This document shows positions 28,101 through 40,100 of a stretch of DNA of 64,000 nucleotides, one piece after another. The stretch is from Holothuria scabra (lineage: Eukaryota; Echinodermata; Holothuroidea; Aspidochirotida; Holothuriidae), in contig CM074195.1 of the NCBI GenBank assembly GCA_037179385.1, forward strand, positions 29,964,222 to 30,028,221. The letters are read 5' to 3'. Every line of letters begins with the position of its first letter. Position 1 is the first letter of the stretch. The position numbers and the translations under genes were made by a program. Below the pieces are notes generated by a model that ran no database searches, was not told the DNA's origin, and saw only the letters and a program-made list of their open reading frames with translations.

Positions 28101-31100
28101 GTTGCCCAGTCAACCAAGCCAGTTGTTTGCGGGACTAGTTGACTAACAGACTTGTGTCATTTTTTATGTTTGTGAGCTTTATTGAGAGTACATCCACTCT
28201 AAAAGTCATCCTTGCCAACCAAAGTGGAGCCACATCATTTAAATGAATGTCAATTACTCCAGATATTAACAGTATTTAGAAATCTAGGACAGGTCCTAGA
28301 TATATCTTTCCAGGAAGCTGGTCTGTTGGATGCCATACTTCTCCTCTAACCAAATACCTTGGTTAGGTGGCTATCCTTTCTGTACTAATGCCCATCTAGT
28401 GCATAAGGTGGACCTGTGACATTTGGGCTGAAACACTTTACACAAGAACCAGTTGATCAACCGTACATCCTGAAACGATTGTAGACCACACACAGTGAAT
28501 GTCCTAGCCCTGTTGGCTGTTTGCTTTTGTGAACAAAGGATCTTCAGTTTACACATTGATGAAGAATGTGGGAACAGTCTTCTCTGAGATTTCATTGCTA
28601 CAATGGCTTCATCTACATCAGCTGACCTCTTGTCTACTGAAGAGGCAAAGAGTCATTGCAGTGTTTAATTGATTAGATTTGGGAAATATAGAAAAAAATA
28701 CATTTTTGTGAAAATTAATTCTACATTTGGATGAGTTTTATTAAAGTTTAGTTCTGCAGATTAATGGTTAAAACCAGTTCTAATTTGCAAATTTGTAATG
28801 ATCAATTTTCTACTAGTATTTTGTTTGACAAGTGTTATGGCTGTGTATTTTCATCCTTCATGGCAAAACACTCGACTGAAGATGTGTTCGTAGCTATGCT
28901 CCAGCCACTCTAGCAAAGTTGCAAAGCCTGCAGTTATGGGTTGTTGCTATACACATTTCAAGTTCCATCACATCTGCAAATACTGCATATTAGGCTTGGG
29001 ATCTTCAGCTTACCCAAAGAAAATATAGTTTGGTCACTTTGATATAATGTCTTATAAACAGTATTATTTTCCTTTCTTCACAGTTGTGGTAGAACCAAAA
29101 CCACCTTTACTAACTTTAAATTCTAGTGATCATGTATCTTTCTAGAAACATCCCAGTTTGGCAGAGGAAAGTTGATAAAAATTTTGAAGTAAATGACATG
29201 CCCTTTGTAACCATATTTTAGTGATGTATTCTTTAAGAATTATTTTATGACTGCATGTGATTTATTCTTTAACGTTTTTTCATGTACGCAGTTGTTCATG
29301 AAGGAGAGTGCCCAGCCCTCCCATCAGATGCTGTTGGAATCTGTTCTGATATGTGCTCCAGTGATGGAGATTGTGGTTCTCAAGAGAAATGCTGCTCTAA
29401 TGGATGTGGACATGTCTGCTTAGCTGCAGTTGTGCCCAGTGAGTACAAAGGCATTAATTTACTGTCCCTATACCTCTTTATAGACTCATTCATGTTTAAA
29501 ATCAAATGGTGTAATAGATGTTTGGAAGAAGGATTGATGAGGTGCACTTAATTACATTTTCCTCACATTAAAATTTGGAATCTAGTTCGTCTACACTCTG
29601 CATGCCATCCTGAGATCACTGCGCACGCAAAACCTAGCAGGCACACATGTTCCTGCAAATGCTCTATGCCCTCCAGTGCCAACCAGTGTTGTAGCTGTGA
29701 ATTAGTCTGTTGCAAGGATGTTGAACAATAAAGTCTATAACAGTGTCGTGGAGGCTGTGTTGTCTTGCATCTTTGTGGAATCTTTGTACCTGAATAGTGT
29801 TCAAGCATTTCCATTGAATAGTAATGAACACAAAATTAATGTTTGTCATAACATGAAAGACCTCTTCAATGTTTCTTATTTCACTATACAATCAGGGAAA
29901 GCAAGGTGCTGGAACAAAGGTTAATATTCCCTGTTAAACTCTGATGGTCCCTCTAAGTAAATTAGAATTAAGAAACCTTCAAATGACCTACCTGTACTTG
30001 AATAAGTCAATATTCACAGCTGTTGTTTTAACCTTATTTTTTGCGGTGTGTCACAGATGAGAAAGAAGGGACCTGCCCGGCTGTCTCTGGTTTTGGTATA
30101 TGCTTGGAAGAGTGCTCAGCAGATGCAGACTGTGATGGGATCAAGAAGTGCTGTAGCAATGGATGTGGTCACACTTGTATTGAACCTGTTGAGGAGGGTA
30201 AGTGTGAATCAAAGGTGAAAGAATGATGGACAATGGGTTATTGCAGGATAATGCATGGTGACTTGCCTGTAATGGACCAATTAGAGTTCAGGATTATCAC
30301 TAAGTATGAATGAACGGAAGTTGTTTCCATAATCTGATTGGTTCTAGTTTGTTGGTGCTATAATTTACAATAAGCTTAAAGGCTTATGCACAAGAGAAAT
30401 AGCCTCTGATAGAGTTGTGAAGAGTTATATGCCTCAAGCCAATTTTCAATAGGGAAATTGCTTGAGGAACTGTTTATTGATTTTCCTCATAGAAATAGTA
30501 TAGTATTGTGCTCCAACTCATTGAATCAACTTAAGTCCAATCAAAAGTAAAAACTGACTTGACTCAACTGAAAAACTGTGTGACTCGTTTTGACTCTTAA
30601 TCTCCGAAACCCCATTATAAAACTCTTACAGTGCAACATCTTTTATCTTATGCTATTAGGTTCAGCTTTCTGTTTCAGAAATGTGGTTCAGATATGCAAC
30701 CAGTGTTGGGAAATTCTTTAATTTCATGTTTTTAGATTGACTATTTCATTGAATATGAAAAATGCAATCATAGGTCTATAAAATACTTCATTGGCAACCT
30801 CATATTATGACCACGGAATATTTAATTAAAAAAAAGAATTGCACATTAATTGTTAGCATTGAAGCGTCTTGCCACTCCCACCCATCCTTCTTGCCAAAGA
30901 GAATACCTAAGCTTAGTTGGTAATTTTGGCTGTCACCAGTTTTTGATAGGACCTGTCCAGTTGGTCCTTCAAATGTTCTCAAATTTTCCATCACAGTTAA
31001 TTTGCAAATGCTTTGAAAGGTGCATATTGTATTTCATTAACCTCTTATTAGCATATCTCTCCCCCACATGTTCATGTCGCAAGAGGATCCATTAGCCAAA

Positions 31101-34100
31101 TGCAGCACCTCTGCAGCTCTCTCCTCCTATCCACGGAGTTGCTATCTCTGCTTAATCTATTGAGCAAAGAAGCTCCAAATTAGTCCCCATTGGCCAGAAC
31201 TTACTCATCAATGAGTCACCAGGGCCACTTCCTGCTACCTGTAAATTGAGTATATTGTGTGAGGGCTTTAATATGCACCACTGCAAAACCTTTCAGAATA
31301 AACATTCCAAATAAATGAAGTAAAAAACCTGCCAAGAGAGCCACTTGATGGGATTTTGAGTCTCCAGAAGGTGCTGCATTTCAGTAATGGGCATTCAAGC
31401 AGCATAGATTTCAAAAAATGCAATTAAGTTTCCAGCAGAAATTCATCTTTCTATGTCTCTTAAGAAAATGCCTACTCTATCGGCCCTGTTTGAAGTTGAT
31501 ATCTTACTCTTATTCCATCAGTTCATGAAGGAACCTGTCCAGTAGGTCTTCTGGCTGATGGTATCTCTGGTATCTGCGTAGATGCTTGTAGTACTGACGG
31601 AGATTGTGCTGATGATCAGAAGTGTTGCTCCAACGGATGTGGACATGTTTGTATTACTGCAGAAAAAGGTACAAACATTTCACCACATTACCCCAGTCAT
31701 TCTTAGCATATGACAGCTTGACCTTGCATTGATAAGTTTGCAGCTTGGTGGAAGTTGTTTTTTGTTAAAAAGGCAGAACTTGTCATGGGTGGAAATGTAT
31801 ACTCAAGTTCTTGATTCAAGGATCGTGTCACAACTCTAACCTCCTCATCGGAAGTAAAAAGGGCATTATAATATCAAAAGGGAATATAAAGCCACACTTT
31901 CCTTTTGCAAAGTCAATTAAATCTGCACCATTTTTTTTTTTCGTTTATGTATATGATAGACTGCTTCATAATATCAGTTACAAAAGATAGTGTGATATAA
32001 TTTTGGTGTGTGCCATTCTTGTCAATAACATTTTACTCTAGCCAAAAATATGACACACACCAACATTCTTCCCCACAATCCTTTGTAATTGCTCTGTGTA
32101 GAAGGGGTTATGATGTTTATGTCCTGATGTATCTTGCAGACACTTGTGATCCAATCAGATGTAGGATGTTCTGTCCTTTTGGTTTCAAGCGCGATGACAA
32201 GAACTGTGAAATCTGTGAATGTTATGAACGTAAGTAACAACATTTTACAATCAATCCTGAACTAAAATCTAAAACAGCCACTTTTCAATCAATTATTTGT
32301 TAACTTAAATATTTACATGAAATGTCATACCTTCTATTACTTAACTTTTTTGTAGCTTGAGAGAAGTATACAGCTTGCTTGTTGAAAGCTAATCAGCTGA
32401 ATTGTTGCAGAATAGCTTGCAATTTTTAAAAGTCCTGCCTGATATTTAAAATCTGTGGGGTATGTGGGGATATATCTGGTAACATCAGTTAAGTAAATTA
32501 CCTTTTATGGCATGCAGTAGGATATTTCAAAATTCTTGCATAATCATTACATGAGTACTAACTTAAAAGTATATCATGTTTATTGGGAATGGCTTAAGCA
32601 AAAAGTTAATCCTTGGAAGAAGGCTAGAATCTTGACAGTTTGGTGACTATTTTGAGACTAAGATATCAAAAAATGAAGTTAAGAAATTTGTGTTCCAAAG
32701 TGAGCTTGAGGGTAACACTGGTTTTATCACCTAACATTGAAACTGATCACATAGGACTCTTAAATTAAGTAAAGAGAAATTTAGTATTGAGAAAAAAAAA
32801 AAAACTGTTCATTAGAATGAGGAAACTATAATTATTGTCGAAGTAGTGGCAACTTTATCTCATGTCTTGAGAAAGCAAATATCAAGTTCCAATGCAAAAT
32901 GCTCAGAATATAAAGCACCCCTCTGACATATCAAAACTTGATATGACCTTAAACCCTTCTTTTAATACTTTGGTGTTTACAGCTATCCACCCTGGCCAAT
33001 GTCCAGTTGGTTTTCTACCAGAGGGTGTGTCTGGCATTTGTATGGAAGCTTGTGGTAATGACGATGATTGCGCTGCTGATGAGAAGTGCTGCAGTAATGG
33101 GTGTGGACATACCTGTATGCATGCTGTTGCTGTCACACGTAAGTAGATATGTGCTTCAAAAATCCAGCAGTACCGTGCTTGTATTTGGCTGTTACACTGA
33201 TGGTGTCCCAGTGTGTTTGAGAAGGTTGTAGGGTAAGACAGCTATGGTTAAAATAACAAAAGGGAGGCCTCAAAAATTTTGCTGACATAGTTGGATAGAT
33301 GGCTCAATTTCATTATTCAACACAGCCATGTTCTTGTCTCATTATTGGTCAGAGGATGGCGTGGGATGTTGGTCAGAGGTTTTAATAGGAGCTAAGGGTG
33401 AAGCAGCCTTGATCAGAATTCAAGGAGAATAAAGTATTTTAATCTATGTATGCATATGTTACAGAATCTGCTACTTGTAACTGCATTGGGGAAGTATTTG
33501 AACCAGTTTCAGTGCCAAAAACCAACAATTCATTTGGGAGCATTTTGAAGCAATTTAAGTAAACCTAGACTCTGTTTGGGGAACTAGTTTATACTTTGGA
33601 TTTGGAATTTTTTAATTTCGCTAACAAGTTACTTATGAAATTGTCATCCCTTATAAAAAAATCCCACATAATTCCTACAGGAATCAGCATGTGGGATTTA
33701 TGTGGGTTTTTGGGCATGTGGGAAAAATTCCCACCTAATTCCCATATGAATGTGGGAAAAATTCCCACATAAATCCCAAATGCTGGTCATCCCTTCCCAT
33801 ACTGGGTTCTACCATATTCTTGAAGGGGGATTTTTCAATGCACTCAGGTCTTCATCATTATTTTCCATTCATCATCATCTGCAAGCACACTACTGTATAC
33901 ATGTGCAGTAAACAGTCACAGTATAATGTTCCTATGAATTAAAGTGTGTCCAAAAGAGTATTATGGCTGATTTTAAATTTAACGTTCCCCTTAAAGTTCT
34001 TGCCAAACTGGATACACGATTGTTTCTTCATCAAAATATTTTGTGAAGGCACGTACAAAATGAAAGTCCACTAGATGCAACTGGTTTGAGAATCAATATG

Positions 34101-37100
34101 TTTGATATTCATCCAAGTTTGTTTGCAACACAATCATGATTCCTTTTAAAGTACATCACATTGTCTGCATGTGTTCTGATGCATGCAGTCTCTTCTTCAG
34201 AATAATTTGTGACAAAGGTATGTGCAAAATCCTGCTGAATGTCCACAAGAAAAGTCCACTAGATGCAACTTGTTTAAGAGTTAAATGATATGTTTGAAAT
34301 TTGTCCAAGTTTCAAGTTGTATGCAACACAATAACTGATTCCTTTAACAGCACATCCCATTGCCTGCATGTGTTTTGAATATGAGAGTCCAGTTGCTTAT
34401 AAAAAATATCTCAGTCCATGCAACAAAACAGCACTCAGACTTAGTCACTTACTTAACAGTATTCAGCACATATATAGTCCACAGCCTCCACTCAAATTTA
34501 CAACTGCACAGTGTGCATCCACTCTCACTGCTTGCTATTAACTGCTGACTGCTGTATACAACACACTGTTAAACTGGTACACTACTTGCTTTCCTATACA
34601 GCTCAACACTGTGCATGTACCATACAAAGACTCCTTTCAAAAGGGCTTTGTTGTGATAGAGCCTTTGAATAAGCCAATCACAGTAGACTTCCTTCAAAGC
34701 TATTCACTGCACAATCCACACAGCCATTTTGTGCCTTCCCATATGGGGAATTTAATTCCCATACCAAAAGATGACTTCCCACATGAAGAGTTGACTTCTT
34801 ATATGGGAAACTGAACTCCCCATGTGGGAATTTAACTTCCCATATGGGGATTTCAACTTTCCATATGGGAATTTCAATTCTCGTGTGGGAATTCAACTTT
34901 TTGATGTGGGAAACTCGCACAGGCTGAATATTATCCCACATAATTCCTGTAGGAAGTTGTAACTTCCTATAGGAAATTGCAAATTCCTATAGGAAGTTTT
35001 CATTTTCCTACAGGAATTATGTGGGTTTTTTTTTATAAGGGATAGCTATGAAACTGTCAGTGATCTTCTTCCTTTTGTCCTTTTTTTTTTTTTTTTGGGG
35101 GGGAGGGGCAGGGTGGAGGGGGTGGGGGTGGGGTTTGGATGGGGGGACAGGCAAGTCCTTACTCACTTATTGAATGAGACAATCATGTGCACTTTTTGTG
35201 GTTGGCTCCTTCATCCTTTTTGAAAATTGATATTCTTTTGAATGCATCTGACTTGACATTATTTTCCTGCTTTCTACGTCTTTGCATTGTTCTTTCACGT
35301 TATTATTCACTTACAGCTACCTGTGCCCCAATGATGTGTGCAAGATTCTGCACCTATGGATTCAAGAAAGATGCCAATGGTTGTGATATCTGTGACTGCA
35401 AAGAAAGTAAGTGTGTTCACTAAAAAAACAAAAAAAGAAGGATATTGTCATCAAAGATCGTTCTGATTCTCCAAATTATGTGAATTTCATTCCTTTCCAA
35501 GACTTGAGGTCCTCTTTGTGTAGACACAAACCTAGTTCTTTGTGGAAGGCCACATCCTGGTGGGCATTCAAGGTCATAGGTGGTAATCACAACAGTTAGT
35601 TTGTGCATGATGTGTACCATTAGCCACTCTGCATATTTTGAATTTTATGTCAATCAATAGGCAGTTTATTCATTAATTGAGAACATTGGTAGCCCAGCTA
35701 AAATTGTCCTTGGGATGATGGTTGTCTGTCCCTAATTTGTGGTTTCTTAATTTGGGTTAGGATCATCTTGATTGCATCAAACATTACTACTTTCTGTACT
35801 TTGTGAAGTGCAGTTTTACATCTAAGTGTATTTTGTCTTGGTGATGACCCATTCTGTGGGCAAGGTAAGTACTTTGTACTGCAGTGTTCTTCACAGGTTG
35901 AATTTTTTGTTGGGATGGGCAAAAAAGGTTGATGGCAAATATGTCATTCTCACAGAGGATGTCTCTCTTCAAAGAGTTTGCAGTTTGCTAAAATCAGTGA
36001 TTAATGTAATTGAAGCTAATTTAAGCCTTCACCTTTCCTCTGATAACCAGGAAAATTTCTGGAACGAATCGTCACTCAATGTTTACACTTGCAAGTTTGC
36101 TGTTTGAATGTTTAAAGATTTGAAATTGATAACACCTTTTTGGGTGGACCAACTTTTTGTCCAGATGGCACTTTTTTTGTCCGGTGCTAATATTCCTTTG
36201 AAACATTTTTCCAAGTGTGGCACCCTAACAAAACAGCTAGTGGAGAACACTCCACTGAAGACAGAAAAATTATTTCCTGAAAGGGAACTCTTGGAGAGAC
36301 CTAGCAAAATATGGTGCTCAGTAGATTATTCCAGCACTGCTGATAACATTTTCATAACTGATTTTTTCACCTCTGATTCTTCTTTCTTTAGGACCATGCG
36401 ATGATGTTATGTGTGCAAGATACTGTCCCTATGGATTTAAGAAAGACCAGACCACAGGATGTCCAATCTGTGAATGCAAAGAATCACCTGGTACAAAAAT
36501 TTATCTATTTCATAATGTAACACTGTAGCCCTCTACATTTCACGTAACATTTTCTTTTTGACTACATTATTTTGCAGATTTATTGGATGCAAGACCAATT
36601 TCCAGAGACTTGTAGTAATGTATTTATGAAGGAAATTAAGTCACTTTGGAAGTTTATTTATAGGGTCATTTGTCACAGAATTGTATACTTGTTTGTGTAT
36701 GAGATTCATGTTTTGGTGCCAATTTAGTGTATATTCAAATTTCTAGTTACCAAATGGAACTTGAGAGGTTTAGGACAAAAATTTCATCTGCACTAAATTT
36801 GTTCTGAGGAATCTTTGATAAAATTGCGTTAAGCTTTGCGGTTTAAAAACTTTGCTGTTGATTTATCTTAAAAAAATTATGTATAATTTTTCCCTTTTCC
36901 TATCAGATTACTGTTCTGATGTCATGTGCATGATGTTCTGTGAGCATGGCTTCAAGAAGGATGCCAATGGTTGTGAGATTTGTGACTGTGCATCTCCTCC
37001 TGGTAAGTACTTTTTCCCGTCCCCCCATTCCCCCACCTACAAATAACTTTACATAAAACATATTTTTAGGATATGTGAGGGCAGTCATTTCTTACACTTG

Positions 37101-40100
37101 GCAGCTGTCAGTCGTTAACTTAAACAAGTTTGGTTTTTGCTAGACTATATTTTTTTCCATTTCTTTTGTCAGCCAGATGCAGAACATAAGTAAAATAAGC
37201 AACCCCTAGGCCTAAGTGGAATGCCAAAATAGCTGAAATATCTCTGTTAATTTTTTAATTTCTGGATTATTTTATGAGACTTCCTTTTTGCTGGCTTTCC
37301 ATCATCTTGCTGCTACTGTTTAGCTACTTTCCATACTGGTTACTTTTAAAATAAAAGTTTTTTAATTCTCTCTGGGATACATTCTCCCTCCATCACTCTC
37401 CTTGTGCTCTTACTAAATATGTTTTAAAAAAATAAAATGTTTCTTCTTTTTCCAAAAAAAAAAACATAAAGTAAAGTAAAATATGTGTCCAACCACCCAA
37501 ATCATTTTAAAGGATAAGTGTGAGAGCAGGACACACTTTTGGCCTACGTATTGGATTTGCCATAAATGGTTGCTGGTTTTGGATCGGCTAATTGGTCTTT
37601 GTGCGGGCAAGATGCTTTATCTCTATGTCTCTCTCACTGATCCCAAGTCTTAATAGACCTTGATATGATGTAACAGAGTAAAAAGTACAACCTTGCGTAG
37701 GGACAAAACAAACCAACACAGACAAATGCAGACAGCTGATTTGTCAACCAGTCAAATAACGCATTGTCTGCTACACGTGCACAGCAAATTTTTATATGTG
37801 TGGTCACGTGTTTCATTGTTTTTCCCCACACATGACGTCAGTATGTTGTCAATGCACAAGGTCTATAGAGTGTTTTCATGTAATTGGTTAGCCAAGCCCA
37901 CTGGCAGGCAATGAATTGGTTGCCATATCAGCTGATTCTTATCCAGCTATATGTACGTACCACACATTTTTGCACATCAGTCAAAAAAGGAGCTGAGCTT
38001 GTGATGTCAGTAAAAACACTCCATATTGCTTTCATGTGATATCACAATTCCTATGCCACGCCCATTGCCGGACAAAAATCGTCAATGTTTTAGTGCAACA
38101 GTCACACAAGGGTTGCCAGCTGCTACTCAGCTAGCTACACTAGCTAGCATACTTCACTAGTTTTGCCCATCAAAATGGGCTGGTATGACTTTTGATGTCA
38201 GTGAAAGCAATATATAGATAACTACATAGTAACTTGTCATCCTGCCATGCTTGTATGTAGCTCTAGTGGGCTTGGGTACCATCTCTTGGACATGCAATTA
38301 CCAACCATTGGATAATATTTATGTGAATTCCTTTGGTACTATGGTGATAAAGCAGGGAATAATTTATCCAGTATCGCATCTCCTTTTGCTACACAAAATG
38401 ATTGACTTGCTACACAAATACAATTTTGTATAGCAGATTTTGTACATAGAAACAGTGTTTACAACCATTTTACCATAAAACCTCACAAAAAACTCAGAAT
38501 TGCTATGCAAAATTTGAACACTAAATTATATCATGTAAAACAGTGTATAAAATTCCAAATATTATTCGATTACTACCGTTTCGGGGTTTTCTTTATTTCT
38601 TCAGTGATTCACAAGGGTACCTGTCCTGCTGTTGGTGAGGGCATCTTTGGCATCTGTAGCGACCTTTGTACCAACGATGGGGACTGTCTGACAACAGAAA
38701 AATGTTGCTCCAACGGCTGTGGACATGTCTGTCAACCTGCAGAGGGTGTTTCCAAACCATGTGATGATGTTATGTGTGCCATGTGGTGTCCCTACGGCTT
38801 CAAACAAGACAAAAATGGCTGCAATATTTGCGAGTGCGAACCCCAGAAGGGTAAGGTTTAATTGTGATATCCTTTTGTACTCCAATCTGTCTTACATTTG
38901 TAATATAGATGTCATTAAAAGTCTAAAACAGTGATTCCCAACCCTTTAGACTCTCCATATCTACTTTTTTATGCTTTCTCCTATCTTTGTGTACCGCTGT
39001 AAACCTGTACAGTTTTGCCTTTCAGTCAAAAAAAGGACTGGACTTGTGACTTACATTCGTGAAAACTCTAAATGATGTTGTATCATGAATATCTTGTGAA
39101 TAGTTATCTATATTTGTTAAACTGCATAATTACCTAAAAAGGTTACCCCTTTCGGCTACATTTGATCATTATGTAGTCCTTCTATTTTAAAAATATTTTC
39201 CATGTTTCCCAAGCTTGTGGTTCCTAGGTAAACCCCCCCCCCTCCTGTGGTACCCCATGTGCACTAGTTTGGAACCAGGGGTCTAAAAAGATGCTACTAG
39301 AAAGTAATGCTGTGTTTTGTTTCTGTTTTACAGTTATTCATGATGGTCAGTGTCCAGATGTTGTAGTGGAACCCCGCCAGATTTGTCTTCCAGAGTGCCA
39401 GCATGATGGCGACTGTACCGCACAAGAAAAGTGCTGTTCTGTGAATAACCGTTTCATCTGTGTACCATCTGAACCATTGGGTAATTTACACATTTCCTCC
39501 AGAGAGTAAATCCCGAAATAAGTTTAAAACTGAAAAGTGATACTGGAAGTTAATTGTCTCCTAAAATGGTCAACATAAGATGGATGTTGATGGAAGTGCA
39601 CCTATTTATAAGGTTTTCATGCTTTTTACATCAAATATGCAGGTATATGACATTTGCATATCTATAAAACTTATAAAGTTATCAGTCTTTTAGTATGGAC
39701 ATTAAGAATTATTTTTGCTACAAACTGTCTCCACACGTATCCTTGGTATACACAAAGTCAGTGATAGGTACATGTGTTACATATAGGCAGGTGTTCTACA
39801 TAGCTTTGTTTGTGTCATTTCACAGTGAAGGAAGGGTCTTGTCCAGCACCTGTTGGTTTTGGAATCTGTATGGAATCTTGTGCTAGTGACTCAGACTGCA
39901 GTGGAGCTAAGAAATGCTGCTCCAATGGATGTGGTCACACATGTATGGACCCGACAACTGGTAAGATGTATATCTAGTTATAGCCCTTATGCATTTGATC
40001 GATGCCGATGTAAAAATTATGCCTTCCTTTGCAGGAATAAAAAAGCCAAAATGGACAAATGCAAACAGCTGATTGGTGATTTATTCGATACGTGCTTAAT

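Noticed and set aside
29084..29150. Possible short linker exon after an acceptor-like TTCTTCACAG, reading VVEPKPP
   Set aside because: No cysteine module, no GT donor in phase before a stop, and not needed to keep frame.
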